Notes: generated from the letters alone by a model not told the origin. A stretch of DNA of 64,000 bases from JBAZWV01 sp041660225 (GCA_041660225.1 JBAZWV010000002.1:248001-312000); one strand, 5' to 3'. Positions 1-8,163 are shown, numbered from the stretch's first letter. Translations and numbers: made by a program.

Positions 1-30
1 CTCTTCCCCTTCCTTTTCTTTTTCTTCTTA

Positions 31-199
31 GCGCATCGGTGCACGTCTGACTACGAAAAAGATTTTTTCCGGCGAGGACTGTCGAGCGATCTAGCGAAGC
101 GCTGAGCGAGTTCCGCAGCAGAAAAAATCTTTTTCGTAGTCAGACTCCCCTCACACCCCCACCTCGACAATCACAATCTCCGGCCGTGCACCGATGCGC
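31..199. repeat. Nested inverted repeat at the 3' end of the phosphoesterase gene
   Basis: Bases 45-69 and 121-145 are perfect reverse complements (25 bp) around a 51-nt GC-rich spacer. Outside them, bases 31-45 are the exact reverse complement of 185-199, which lies inside the last codons of the phosphoesterase. Read on the minus strand the order is A, a 39-nt stretch with the stop codon, B, loop, B', A'. The transcript would form a very long hairpin and may end the operon, although its T-runs lie inside the arms and not after them. Confidence 0.8.
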
Positions 200-930
200 G
201 GCCTTCCGCGTTCTTGTCCGAGCCCTCTCCCCATCACAAACGGCACGCCGTTTCTCATCTTTCGCCCGCCATCCGCAAACCGTCCGAGCTTCGCAGGAAT
301 CCATGGCGCACCCAATATCGGCAACCGAATCTGCCCGCCGTGCGTATGTCCGACAAGAACAAGATCCGTTTTGCCGTGTTCAAGATCAAGCATGACATCC
401 GGCTCATGCGCGATAAGAATATGTGGAACCACTGGATTGCTCCGCGCAAACGGCTGCGGCGCTCCGTACCAATGATCATCAAGACCCTGAATTTCCACTT
501 CCTTTCCCTCCTGCTTCAGACGAATACTCCGATTCGTAAGATCCGCAAATCCCATATCGACAAACGCGGTTCGAATATCCTGCGGACGATCTAAAAAATC
601 GTGATTCCCGAGCACGAAAAAAACGCCATCAGGCGCCCGAAGATCTTTAAGTGGCGCAAGCTTGCTCACCGCGCTCGCGTGATCAACGACAAAATCACCT
701 CCCAGCACGACGATGTCTGGCGCATGTGCATTCGTCTCAAGCACAATACGCTCCCACCAGTTCGCTGGAATCGCTCCACCGGCATGAAAATCGGACAAGA
801 ACGCGATCTTCAGCCACGTCGTCGGTTTCGCGATGAGCGGCTCACGATATTTTCGCACCGCAAGCCACCGCGGCTCGATGAAATAGCCGTAGATGAGAAT
901 CAAGACGGCGAGTGCGATGAGGAGATACAT
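151..930 (-). CDS. Membrane-anchored calcineurin-like metallophosphoesterase (YkuE/YaeI type)
   Basis: The 259-residue protein has the full metallophosphoesterase motif series: SDFH (D47, H49), GGD (D79), GNHD (N109, H110), an AHEPD histidine (H175) and GHTHGG (H195, H197). These ligate two metal ions in the active site. Residues 1-18 are a hydrophobic anchor, so the catalytic domain probably faces the membrane or the outside. The closest known type is the YkuE/YaeI group, some of which hydrolyse UDP-diacylglucosamine-like lipids; the substrate here is unknown. Its ATG directly abuts the GAPDH stop codon, so the two genes are co-transcribed. The 3' end is involved in the inverted repeat at 31-199. 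Confidence 0.85.
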   Translation of the reverse strand: MYLLIALAVLILIYGYFIEPRWLAVRKYREPLIAKPTTWLKIAFLSDFHAGGAIPANWWERIVLETNAHAPDIVVLGGDFVVDHASAVSKLAPLKDLRAPDGVFFVLGNHDFLDRPQDIRTAFVDMGFADLTNRSIRLKQEGKEVEIQGLDDHWYGAPQPFARSNPVVPHILIAHEPDVMLDLEHGKTDLVLVGHTHGGQIRLPILGAPWIPAKLGRFADGGRKMRNGVPFVMGRGLGQERGRPRIGARPEIVIVEVGV

Positions 931-1974
931 TTACGGTTGAAGCGCGACCGCCTTGGAAACCTGGATCGCGAGTTCCGCGAGACGATTCGAGTATCCCCAT
1001 TCGTTGTCGTACCACGCGAGAATCTTCACCATATCGCCATCCACAATCTGTGTGCACGGAAGATCCACGATGCATGATGCGGGATTGCCGATAAAATCGC
1101 TCGAAACAAGTTCTTCTTCCGTCACATCCAGAATCCCTTTATACAACGGACTCTTCGCAGCCTTCTTGAGCGTTGCGTTCACTTCTTCGATCGTCGTTTT
1201 CTTTTTGAGAAGGAAGGTGAAATCGGACAACGACACGCACGGCGTTGGAACGCGAATGGAAATACCATCGAACAGACCTTTTAATTCCGGAATGACTTCT
1301 GCCGTTGCGATCGCCGCTCCCGTCGTTGTCGGCACGATATTCTGTGCGGCCGCACGCGCTCGACGGAGATCTTTGTGCGGCCCGTCCTGCAATACCTGAT
1401 CCGCCGTATATGAGTGGATCGTCGTCATCATTGCTTTCTTGATTCCGAATGCTTCGTGCATGATCGCCGCAACCGGCGCAATACAATTCGTGGTACAGCT
1501 TGCATTGTTGATGACTTTCGATGTTTTGCCCGCGCCTTTTTCATTCACCCCGATTACATGCGTCGGAACTCCCCCGCCTTTTGCCGGAGCGGACAGAATC
1601 ACCCGCTTCGCTCCTGCGATCAAATGTTGCGACGCGCCTTCGAGATCCGTAAACCGCCCCGTGCATTCGAGCACAACATCCACTTTCATTTTTTCCCACG
1701 GCAACGCCTTCGGATCTTTCTCCGCAAGTACCGGAATCTTTTTTCCGTCTACGATAAGATTCTTTTCGTCATATCCGACCTTGTGATCCCACGCGTGATA
1801 CGTCGAATCGTGTTTCAAAAGATGCGCAAGCGTCTTCGCATCGGTCAGATCATTCACCGCAACGACGTTGAACCCAGGCATGGCGATTCCCGCTTTAAAC
1901 ACGTTCCGACCGATTCGGCCGAATCCGTTGATGGCGATAGTGGACATAGGAGGTGTAAACGGATTCTGCGTCAT
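931..1974 (-). CDS. gap: Glyceraldehyde-3-phosphate dehydrogenase
   Basis: The product is a phosphorylating, NAD(P)-dependent GAPDH of glycolysis. The N-terminal Rossmann motif GFGRIGR is at residues 17-23. The catalytic signature ASCTTNC has Cys160, with the partner His187 in TTIHSYT; the C-terminal end contains WYDNEWGYSNR. At 347 residues it is about 10 longer than usual, because the open frame starts at 1974. An internal ATG at 1947 would give the canonical N-terminus MSTIAINGFGR; neither start has a clear ribosome binding site. The gene follows the membrane-protein gene by 3 nt and abuts the phosphoesterase gene, so the three form one unit. Confidence 0.97.
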   Translation of the reverse strand: MTQNPFTPPMSTIAINGFGRIGRNVFKAGIAMPGFNVVAVNDLTDAKTLAHLLKHDSTYHAWDHKVGYDEKNLIVDGKKIPVLAEKDPKALPWEKMKVDVVLECTGRFTDLEGASQHLIAGAKRVILSAPAKGGGVPTHVIGVNEKGAGKTSKVINNASCTTNCIAPVAAIMHEAFGIKKAMMTTIHSYTADQVLQDGPHKDLRRARAAAQNIVPTTTGAAIATAEVIPELKGLFDGISIRVPTPCVSLSDFTFLLKKKTTIEEVNATLKKAAKSPLYKGILDVTEEELVSSDFIGNPASCIVDLPCTQIVDGDMVKILAWYDNEWGYSNRLAELAIQVSKAVALQP

Positions 1975-1977
1975 GCA

Positions 1978-2793
1978 TTAAAAGGAAAAGCTGACTGTAC
2001 GACTCTCAATCTTTTTTCCATCCGTCGCAGAATAGATATCGAAGATAACGGCGACGTCGGTCAACGAAACGATAAGAAGGTCCTTATCTGCGGTTCCGCG
2101 AGCGATCGTTTTCTTTTTTCCCGTCACAAGTTCCGTGACAACAAGTTCATCTGTGCTGTTCAGATACGCCGCGTATTTCACGCTTGGGCTAAACGCAGAC
2201 AGAACGGGAAGCGCAACCTCCAGATCTTCCACGCGTCGCGTTGTCGTATCAAACAGAACAATGTGCTCTTGAAGTTCTTTTGTATCGTTTTCATTCCCGA
2301 GACGGAACGCCATCGTCTTGCCATCGGCAGACATTCCAACCGGATATGCGAGGGCATCGTATCCCAAACTGTTCATCAGTGAGCGCACGCTCTTCACAAT
2401 AACCTCGTAGCCGTCTTGCTGTTGTTTCGCGACGATCAGATCGTTACACTCGCCGAGTTCTCCGGGCGGACACGGTGTGTTGCTCACAAAAATTCCGGGC
2501 ACAGACGATTCCTCGTACACGTGTGGCGCAACGGCCGGACCCACACCCGCATCCTGCTGTTCTTCGACGGACAACACCTTGCCAGCCACGAGATCAAGCG
2601 CGAGACGATACTGATCCTGTGCAACATAAAACTTCAGCATCCAGAGCGAGAGTCCCAGCGACGTGAGAATCGTGAACACGAACAGCACAAGAATCGCGCT
2701 TGCGTGATAACTCACTGCGTCGCGAATGTCGTGTCCGGGTCCGCGCGTCGAAACGACTTCACGCTTGATGCGACTTGAAGAACGAATGGCCAT
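1978..2793 (-). CDS. Single-pass membrane protein of unknown function
   Basis: The 271-residue protein starts with a short basic segment, has one strong transmembrane helix at about residues 30-52, and continues as a roughly 215-residue extracytoplasmic domain. That domain includes a CPPGELGEC pair of cysteines and beta-rich segments resembling a degenerate propeller blade (SADGKTMAFRL, SPSVKYAAYL). The ATG at 2793 is preferred because the longer open frame would run through the terminator and into the Nudix gene. No family was recognised. It leads the unit with gap and the phosphoesterase. Confidence 0.7.
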   Translation of the reverse strand: MAIRSSSRIKREVVSTRGPGHDIRDAVSYHASAILVLFVFTILTSLGLSLWMLKFYVAQDQYRLALDLVAGKVLSVEEQQDAGVGPAVAPHVYEESSVPGIFVSNTPCPPGELGECNDLIVAKQQQDGYEVIVKSVRSLMNSLGYDALAYPVGMSADGKTMAFRLGNENDTKELQEHIVLFDTTTRRVEDLEVALPVLSAFSPSVKYAAYLNSTDELVVTELVTGKKKTIARGTADKDLLIVSLTDVAVIFDIYSATDGKKIESRTVSFSF

Positions 2794-2826
2794 AGATGAC
2801 GAAAGAATATCACGAAATACAAAAAA

Positions 2827-2843
2827 CCTCCGCATGGCGGAGG
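2827..2843 (-). terminator. Intrinsic terminator after the Nudix gene
   Basis: CCTCCGC/GCGGAGG stem with a 3-nt loop, followed on the minus strand by TTTTTTG. It separates the Nudix gene from the membrane-protein/gap unit. Confidence 0.85.
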
Positions 2844-2858
2844 GGTGAGACACGATGC

Positions 2859-3560
2859 TTACGTGTTCATGCCGATATGGACGATGAGTCTGCCAACTCC
2901 GGCGACCGTAAACATATCGGAGAGTCGCAGCGCTTCCTCGTAGCGGATGAAGCGGCAACCGAGAATCTGCTCGGCGAGCTTGGCGGCCTTGGACGCTTCA
3001 TCGGACTTCAACACGCCTTCGCGGAAGACGCAGACACCGTCGCGCGTCTCAAGCTCATTCGAGTGAAAGTGGACGGCGAAGAATCGTACGCCCTCGCCTT
3101 TCTCCGCCGTTTCGAAGAAGGCGCTGTTGCAGTTCATGGGCTCTCCCGGAAGAGGAATGACCTCGATCTTTCTCGGATCGTGTCCCGTCTCTTCCGAAAA
3201 CTCTCGACGCGCCGCCTGAAAGTGCGACTCGCCTGGAGCGAGAAATCCGCGCGGAACGTTCAAGACCTTTCCACCCTGGTTGTGACGCGCTTGTTCGAGC
3301 ACACCGATGTGAAGAACTCCATCGATCGAGACGTATGGCACGATCACCGATCCACCTCCACCGATCTCCTTGAATGACCAACCGTCGTAGCCCGGCGGCG
3401 TGTTCCCGTAGGACACGACTCCGAACTTCGCGTTCGAGATCTCGAGCGTGCTGACCTCCGGAACGGTCTGACCGTTCAGTGTGACGGCCCAACCCCGCTT
3501 CTCCTGCTTTTCGGCAGGGATCGGAGTGATGAGACTTTTGAAAAGGGACGAATCCGGCAT
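2859..3560 (-). CDS. Nudix hydrolase, ADP-ribose pyrophosphatase-like
   Basis: The 233-residue protein carries a complete Nudix box in the middle: GFLAPGE, seven residues, then REFSEETGHD, matching GX5EX7REUXEEXGU. Such proteins hydrolyse nucleoside diphosphates linked to another group; ADP-ribose or NADH are likely but not provable substrates. The N-terminal ~90 residues resemble the substrate-recognition beta extension of ADP-ribose pyrophosphatases. The ATG at 3560 is preceded directly by GGAGGTGATT, a near-perfect Shine-Dalgarno sequence, and lies just downstream of a -10 box. A longer frame opening at a TTG (3605) would start inside the -35 box and is rejected. Confidence 0.88.
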   Translation of the reverse strand: MPDSSLFKSLITPIPAEKQEKRGWAVTLNGQTVPEVSTLEISNAKFGVVSYGNTPPGYDGWSFKEIGGGGSVIVPYVSIDGVLHIGVLEQARHNQGGKVLNVPRGFLAPGESHFQAARREFSEETGHDPRKIEVIPLPGEPMNCNSAFFETAEKGEGVRFFAVHFHSNELETRDGVCVFREGVLKSDEASKAAKLAEQILGCRFIRYEEALRLSDMFTVAGVGRLIVHIGMNT

Positions 3561-3576
3561 AATCACCTCCGCGCGG

Positions 3577-3605
3577 ATATCATCATAAAAAAGCTTCTTC
3601 GTCAA
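3577..3605 (-). promoter_or_regulatory. Promoter of the Nudix gene
   Basis: -35 TTGACG (3600-3605), 17-nt spacer, -10 TGATAT (3577-3582). The predicted transcript begins within about 10 nt of the ATG, leaving room for little more than the Shine-Dalgarno sequence. Confidence 0.6.
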
Positions 3606-3622
3606 TCCTCCTTATACAAAAA

Positions 3623-3647
3623 AACCGCCCGGGAAATCCGGGCGGTT
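3623..3647 (-). terminator. Terminator of the rpsB-tsf operon
   Basis: AACCGCCCGG/CCGGGCGGTT stem (10 bp, 5-nt loop), flanked by an A-run and a T-run on the + strand, so it can act in both directions. It lies 4 nt beyond the tsf stop. Confidence 0.92.
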
Positions 3648-3651
3648 TTTC

Positions 3652-4260
3652 TTATTCTGTCGCCTGCGGCGGAGACATCTGGTAGCGCGTGAAACGCACG
3701 ACCGCGATCTTCTCGCCGATCTTGGCGATCTTCTCGCCGATGTACTGTTCGACGGTCTTGTCTTCATCCTTGAAGAATGACTGTCGCGTGAGACACACCT
3801 CCGAATACCACTTGTTGAGTTTGCCTTCGAGAATCTTCGCTTTGATCTCGTCCGGCTTGTTCTCGGCAGCCATCTCTTCTTTGTAAATCATCTGCTGCTT
3901 TTCGAGCTCATTCACCGGCACCGTTTCTGGAGACAGGTAGAGCGGATCGATCGCGGCCACGTGCATCGCGAGTTCGTTTGCGAGCTGAACGAATTCTTCG
4001 TTGCGCGCGACGAAATCGGTTTCGCACTGGAGCTCCACGAGCGCACCGAGTTTTTTATTGTGATGGATGTACGACGCGACGATGCCTTCGGCGGTCGTGC
4101 GTTCGGATGTCTTCTTGGCGGCCTTGAGAGCGCCTTTCTTTTGCAGGATCTCGATCGCTTTCTCCATGTCGCCACCGGCTTCTTCAAGCGCGTTCTTCGT
4201 ATCAACGATTCCCGCTCCCGTGCGACCACGAAGCTCCATCACTTGCTTTGCGTCTGCCAT
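3652..4260 (-). CDS. tsf: Translation elongation factor Ts
   Basis: EF-Ts is the guanine-nucleotide exchange factor for EF-Tu. The N-terminal UBA-like domain (VMELRGRTGAGIVDTKNALEE) is followed by the core motif CETDFVARNEEF, which contains the TDFV segment that inserts at the EF-Tu nucleotide site. At 202 residues it is the short form, with one core subdomain, as in many bacteria outside the Proteobacteria. It follows rpsB by 42 nt in the classical rpsB-tsf order and ends at a strong terminator. Confidence 0.97.
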   Translation of the reverse strand: MADAKQVMELRGRTGAGIVDTKNALEEAGGDMEKAIEILQKKGALKAAKKTSERTTAEGIVASYIHHNKKLGALVELQCETDFVARNEEFVQLANELAMHVAAIDPLYLSPETVPVNELEKQQMIYKEEMAAENKPDEIKAKILEGKLNKWYSEVCLTRQSFFKDEDKTVEQYIGEKIAKIGEKIAVVRFTRYQMSPPQATE

Positions 4261-4302
4261 ATGTAATGTACTTATGTCATTCCGACGAGGGTCGGAATCT
4301 AT

Positions 4303-5061
4303 TTAGACGGTGGTCGCTTGCTTCTGCGCCGGGTTGTTGCCGAGCGTGACGCCGAGGCGGGCACGGGCGGCTTCCCATTCTTCGCGACCTTCCTTGCACG
4401 CCTGACCGATGAGACCGGCCATCATACCGATCGTCTTCACGGCATCGTCGTTGGACGGAATGCAGTAATCGACGTCGGTCGGATTGACGTTGGTGTCACA
4501 GAGAGCGATGACTTTGACTCCGCGGCGCTTGGATTCTTCGAGCGCGGTTTTGTCTTTGCGGATGTCGAAAATGAAGACGGCTTCCGGAATGCGGTTCAAT
4601 TCTTTGATACCGCCGACCTTCTCTTCCATCTGATCGAGCTGTTCGTTGAACTTGAGCTGTTCAAACTTCGTGTACTTGCCGAGCTCGCCCTTCTCTTGCT
4701 TGCGCTTGAGATCCTTGAACTTGCGGAGCACCTGGGTGATCACGGCAAAGTTGGTGAGCGTGCCGCCGAGCCAACGCTTGTCGACGAACGGCATGCCGGC
4801 TTCGGTCGCGCTCATGCGTACGATTTCGGCTGCCTGCTTTTTGGTCCCGACAAACAACACGATGCCGCCGCGCGACGTCGTCTGCTTGGCAAACGCCATG
4901 GCACGTTCGAGGGCCTTCTGCGTTTCTTCGAGGTTGATAATGTGGATGCCCTGGCGGTTTCCGAAGATGAACTTCTTCATCTTGGGGTGCCACTTGGACG
5001 TCTGGTGGCCGAAATGTGCTCCGGCTTGGAGCATGTCGACCAACGAAGGAATCTTCGTCAT
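4303..5061 (-). CDS. rpsB: 30S ribosomal protein S2
   Basis: The 252-residue product has the S2 signature regions: GAHFGHQTSKWHPKMKKFIFG near the N-terminus, KRWLGGTLTNF in the middle, and the ALCDTNVNPTDVDYCIPSNDDA segment. The ATG at 5061 is chosen because homologues begin just before PSLVDMLQAGAHFGH. The open frame reaches back to 5211 but those 50 residues look like leader translated by chance. The gene has a long untranslated leader and is followed by tsf. Confidence 0.97.
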   Translation of the reverse strand: MTKIPSLVDMLQAGAHFGHQTSKWHPKMKKFIFGNRQGIHIINLEETQKALERAMAFAKQTTSRGGIVLFVGTKKQAAEIVRMSATEAGMPFVDKRWLGGTLTNFAVITQVLRKFKDLKRKQEKGELGKYTKFEQLKFNEQLDQMEEKVGGIKELNRIPEAVFIFDIRKDKTALEESKRRGVKVIALCDTNVNPTDVDYCIPSNDDAVKTIGMMAGLIGQACKEGREEWEAARARLGVTLGNNPAQKQATTV

Positions 5062-5252
5062 ATGGATGATTTTCGATCTTGCGATCGTACCTTTTAAGCG
5101 ATGTTCCCGAGCGTCGCGCCCTGAGAAAGAATCAGGGAGGTGACGAAGCCCGTTTATGGGGAACATTCGAGATGGATAAAGACCCGTTTTCGGGTGACCG
5201 GACGGTATCATGGAGCCGAAAAACGGGCAAGAGTCGGCCCATATAAAGAAAG
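5062..5252 (-). promoter_or_regulatory. Leader and promoter region of rpsB-tsf
   Basis: About 190 nt without a gene lie between the upstream lipoprotein terminator and rpsB. The region contains a short ACCCG-AAAA-CGGGT hairpin (around 5187-5202, minus-strand reading) and an imperfect inverted repeat around 5116-5135. A long structured leader is typical of rpsB genes controlled by S2, but I cannot confirm that fold here. No confident -35/-10 pair was found. Confidence 0.35.
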
Positions 5253-5281
5253 AACCCCCGGCGCAGAGCGCAGCAGGGGCT
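5253..5281 (-). terminator. Probable terminator of the 5.3-kb lipoprotein gene
   Basis: An 8-bp stem (two G-U pairs) of AGCCCCTG with CGGGGGTT closes a GC-rich loop and is followed on the minus strand by TTCTTTCTTTAT. Confidence 0.6.
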
Positions 5282-5298
5282 TTCGAGCTGATCCATCT

Positions 5299-6009
5299 TT
5301 ACGACGGATCGTTGAAGTTGAGTGTACGGGGCGATCCGTTCTGGCCTCCGTAGCTCCATGGACCCGAGGGTGGGTCGTTGAAGTATCCGAGAAGCGTTGC
5401 GCCGCGATAGATTCGAACCTCTCCAGGACATTCGCCGGGGAGATCGAACTGATCGCATATCACGTAGAGATCCGCTCCATCCGCCCGGAGTTCCAGAACC
5501 GCATCCGTTCCGACTTCGCGCGGACCGAGATCACACAAGACGTTGGGGTCATCGTATGCCGTCGTCTCGCAACCCGGAAACGGGTCCGCGATCAGATCCG
5601 GATCGTTCGGCGAATCGATCGTGCCTCCAATGCGGAGGATCGTATTCGTCGGATGATCGTTCGTTTCGAGATACCAGCAGACAAAGAAGCTGTCTTCCGG
5701 AATCTCGACCATGATCGGAGCGGACGCGGGACCGCACTCGACCATGACGGTCACAGGAGGAGCACCTCCTTCGCCGCCACCGCCGGTCGGATTCGATCCT
5801 CCGACGGAAGGATTTCCTCCACCTCCGTCTGAGGTAGATCCGCCGCCGCCTTGTTCAGGCATGCCGCCGTTTCCTCCGATGAGCGTTGAACCTCCTCCAG
5901 CGCCGCCTTCAGGGCAACCGCTTTCGGGGCAGAACGGACCGACACCGTCGAAGTCGAGCATGCAGCCGCTGAGTGCGATTGCCAGAATCACGATACCGGG
6001 TTGTTTCAT
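5299..6009 (-). CDS. Glycine-rich lipoprotein, paralogue 1
   Basis: The 236-residue protein begins with a type II signal peptide ending in the lipobox LSGC, so Cys16 should be lipidated. About 60 residues of low-complexity Gly/Ser/Asn/Pro linker follow, including GGGGNPSVGG. The C-terminal ~150 residues form a folded domain with paired cysteines (CGPAS, FVCWYL, GCET, LCDLG, CDQFDLPGEC). The CDQ-(F)-DLP-EC segment is shared with its neighbours, so these are paralogues. A GGAG lies 8 nt before the ATG. Function is unknown; a cell-surface or adhesion role is an inference from the architecture. Confidence 0.8.
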   Translation of the reverse strand: MKQPGIVILAIALSGCMLDFDGVGPFCPESGCPEGGAGGGSTLIGGNGGMPEQGGGGSTSDGGGGNPSVGGSNPTGGGGEGGAPPVTVMVECGPASAPIMVEIPEDSFFVCWYLETNDHPTNTILRIGGTIDSPNDPDLIADPFPGCETTAYDDPNVLCDLGPREVGTDAVLELRADGADLYVICDQFDLPGECPGEVRIYRGATLLGYFNDPPSGPWSYGGQNGSPRTLNFNDPS

Positions 6010-6075
6010 TCGGAATCTCCATGCGCCTGTTGGGGCGCTAAAAAGAGCATTTTTGCGTTGAGTTTTTGTGAATTC

Positions 6076-6104
6076 ACCCTATCATCTTTTCACGAAAATG
6101 TCAA
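6076..6104 (-). promoter_or_regulatory. Promoter of lipoprotein paralogue 1
   Basis: -35 TTGACA (6099-6104), 17-nt spacer, -10 TAGGGT (6076-6081). Confidence 0.75.
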
Positions 6105-6124
6105 CCCTATTTGGCAAAAGAAAA

Positions 6125-6151
6125 AGGCCGTTCCGAGATTCGGAACGGCCT
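6125..6151 (-). terminator. Terminator of lipoprotein paralogue 2
   Basis: Perfect 12-bp stem AGGCCGTTCCGA/TCGGAACGGCCT with a 3-nt loop, followed on the minus strand by TTTTCTTTT. Confidence 0.93.
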
Positions 6152-6157
6152 GGTTGA

Positions 6158-7216
6158 TCAGTAGACCCACTTCATCTGAAGCGGATCCGGCTGATTGAGA
6201 TCGTGGTAGGAACACGCGCCTGTTGGTGGTTGCGTACACGTATCGACGAGTCCTCCGTTCGCGTAGAACCTCCACGGGACAACGCACTCCGCCGTCGGGA
6301 GATCCTGGTTGTCACAGAGGAAGGTGAAGAACTCACTCGGATCCGGTGGATTCGTCACCTGCGAGTCATAGGCCTTGGGGGCCAGGTACACGGTGTCACC
6401 GGAGACGCCGGACGGCAGCACGCACAGAACGGACGGATCCGTGCTGTTGTCTGCCGTCGATGCTTCCTGCGAAATGCAGTTCATCGTATACGGATCATCC
6501 GCGAACGGTGCAGCCGGTTGGTTGAGAGAAGCGGTGACCGTCGCATACTTCGTTGCGGACAGATTCGCACTGTCGAGAACGAGGCATACGGCGCGTCCCG
6601 TCGTGGGGACCGGTTGTGAACCACACATCTCGGTGACGCAGGTTCCCATATCGCAGATGCCGGAGACGCAGGGCATGTTGCACATCCCGCAGTTCAACGG
6701 ATCGTTCAGCAGATCCGCTTCGCATCCGGTTGCATCATCGACATCGCAGTCGTCGAAATCCGGATCGTTGCAGTCCATGGCGCAGTCGCCGAGCGCGCAC
6801 ATTGCGACACCGTTTGCGTACGGACCGCATGGCGCACATGTTGCCGGATCATCGCAGCCATTTGTCGGATCAGGCGTGACGCAGGTTCCGCTTCCGAGGG
6901 GGCATTCTTTTTCCCCTCCGTCGCATCCGCCACCCATACCACCTTCACCACCGATGCCGCCGGATCCTCCGACGCCACCTTCACCACCGAACCCGCCACC
7001 ACCGACGGAAGGATTTCCTCCGCCTCCGTTCGAGGTGATCATTCCTCCCATTCCACCTTCACCGCCGGTTGAGGGAATGCCTCCCATCCCACCCGTTGAA
7101 GACGTTGATCCGCCTCCACCATGAGCGGATTCGCCCCCCTGACCGACACGGAACTTCTCGAAATCGAGGAGGCACCCAAATAGGAACGGAAACAAAAGGA
7201 ACGAGATTCGATTCAT
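6158..7216 (-). CDS. Glycine-rich, Cys-rich lipoprotein, paralogue 2
   Basis: The 352-residue protein has a short signal peptide with lipobox LFGC and a Gly-rich linker containing GGGGNPSVGG. Next comes a Cys-rich segment with the phrase DDATGCEADLLNDPLNCGMC, of a type common in secreted myxobacterial proteins. The C-terminal domain contains LCDNQDLPTAEC, matching the paralogues. The start is set at the ATG at 7216, which has GGGAG 7 nt upstream; the frame also opens at a TTG two codons earlier. It has its own promoter and terminator. The role is unknown, and the Cys-rich block is unique to this paralogue among the four adjacent ones. Confidence 0.8.
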   Translation of the reverse strand: MNRISFLLFPFLFGCLLDFEKFRVGQGGESAHGGGGSTSSTGGMGGIPSTGGEGGMGGMITSNGGGGNPSVGGGGFGGEGGVGGSGGIGGEGGMGGGCDGGEKECPLGSGTCVTPDPTNGCDDPATCAPCGPYANGVAMCALGDCAMDCNDPDFDDCDVDDATGCEADLLNDPLNCGMCNMPCVSGICDMGTCVTEMCGSQPVPTTGRAVCLVLDSANLSATKYATVTASLNQPAAPFADDPYTMNCISQEASTADNSTDPSVLCVLPSGVSGDTVYLAPKAYDSQVTNPPDPSEFFTFLCDNQDLPTAECVVPWRFYANGGLVDTCTQPPTGACSYHDLNQPDPLQMKWVY

Positions 7217-7270
7217 GCGCAATCTCCCGGTCCGTAAACGGACATAAAAGGAACGTTTTCTTGTGCCGCG

Positions 7271-7299
7271 ACCGTATCAAAAAATGACTGTTTTGTCAA
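7271..7299 (-). promoter_or_regulatory. Promoter of lipoprotein paralogue 2
   Basis: -35 TTGACA (7294-7299), 17-nt spacer, -10 TACGGT (7271-7276). Confidence 0.75.
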
Positions 7300-7318
7300 T
7301 CGTAGTTGTCAAAGAAAA

Positions 7319-7338
7319 AACCCAGACGAATCTGGGTT
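7319..7338 (-). terminator. Terminator of lipoprotein paralogue 3
   Basis: AACCCAGA/TCTGGGTT stem with a CGAA/TTCG tetraloop; on the minus strand it is followed by TTTTC. Confidence 0.9.
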
Positions 7339-7361
7339 AAGCTAAGAAAGAACTACTTTCG

Positions 7362-8057
7362 TCATGGCATCGTCGTCGCAATCTCATACACGTCGTTGAC
7401 GACGACGTATGACCACGGAGCAGGAGGAGGCGTGGCCTCAATGTTGTCGTCTTGGAACGTCGGGATCACCTGCCGACTGCTGCATTCCACGACGACGGAT
7501 CCCGGGCAATCCGAGCTAGGAAACCCGGGCTGATCGCACCGTGGTGCGAAGGGCACCATTCCCCCAATATCGTCGTAATTGTAGAGGTTGAACTGAAGCT
7601 CCGCTCCGGCCGCCGGCTGCTCGAACGAACAGACCACCGTGTTGTCGCCCACCGACGCAGCCATACAGCCTGTGCCGGGGAACGGCATCACATATGCCGC
7701 GGGTTCGATGATGCCGCCGATGCCGAGATATTTCCCCGCGGAATGACTGGGGACGGTCCATGTAACGGTGCACCTGACCGGATTCGGTCCTCCACCCTCG
7801 CCTCCGCCTCCGACGGAAGGATTTCCTCCACCTCCGTCGCTGACAGATCCTCCGCCTCCTTTCGAGGTTGATCCACCGCCCATGCCGCCGACGGACGGCA
7901 TACCGCCCATCGCGCCGGAACCCGTAACAGAATCGTCGCCGCGCCCGCCAGTCCCACCACTACCTCCTTCGCCGGAAAAGTAACCCATGGAATCCAGGAA
8001 GCAACCGGAGAGAACAAACGTCATCGGGAGCACAAGCTGTCCAATAGATCGAGTCAT
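7362..8057 (-). CDS. Glycine-rich lipoprotein, paralogue 3
   Basis: The 231-residue protein has a signal peptide ending in lipobox LSGC, about 75 residues of Gly/Ser linker with the same GGGGNPSVGG phrase, and a C-terminal domain. That domain repeats the family pattern: an IGG strand, PFPGTGC, VVCSF, then RCDQPGFPSSDCPGSVVV. It aligns by eye with paralogue 1 (PFPGCET, CDQFDLPGECPGEV). The ATG at 8057 is preceded by GGAGAATCGC, the same context as in the other paralogues; a TTG eight codons upstream is rejected. No consensus promoter lies directly upstream, so it may be read from the 8.85-kb promoter. Confidence 0.8.
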   Translation of the reverse strand: MTRSIGQLVLPMTFVLSGCFLDSMGYFSGEGGSGGTGGRGDDSVTGSGAMGGMPSVGGMGGGSTSKGGGGSVSDGGGGNPSVGGGGEGGGPNPVRCTVTWTVPSHSAGKYLGIGGIIEPAAYVMPFPGTGCMAASVGDNTVVCSFEQPAAGAELQFNLYNYDDIGGMVPFAPRCDQPGFPSSDCPGSVVVECSSRQVIPTFQDDNIEATPPPAPWSYVVVNDVYEIATTMP

Positions 8058-8110
8058 GCGATTCTCCATGTGAAAGAACAATGCATCTCTGTCTGTTGTG
8101 AAAGCCCATT

Positions 8111-8144
8111 CTCAGTGCACGCGAGAGATCTCGCATACACTGAG
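8111..8144. repeat. Compound inverted repeat between lipoprotein genes
   Basis: CTCAGTG/CACTGAG arms enclose GCGAGA/TCTCGC arms, giving a two-part hairpin of 34 nt. No T-run follows on either strand, so it may be an operator or an RNA structure and not a simple terminator. Confidence 0.6.
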
Positions 8145-8163
8145 GAGGCATGCGTGATATCGC

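Noticed and set aside
1414..2382. 322-codon + strand open frame antisense to GAPDH and the membrane-protein gene
   Set aside because: It is the mirror of two well-supported minus-strand genes, has no domain and no ribosome site.
4318..5097. 259-codon + strand open frame inside rpsB
   Set aside because: Antisense to an unmistakable S2 gene.
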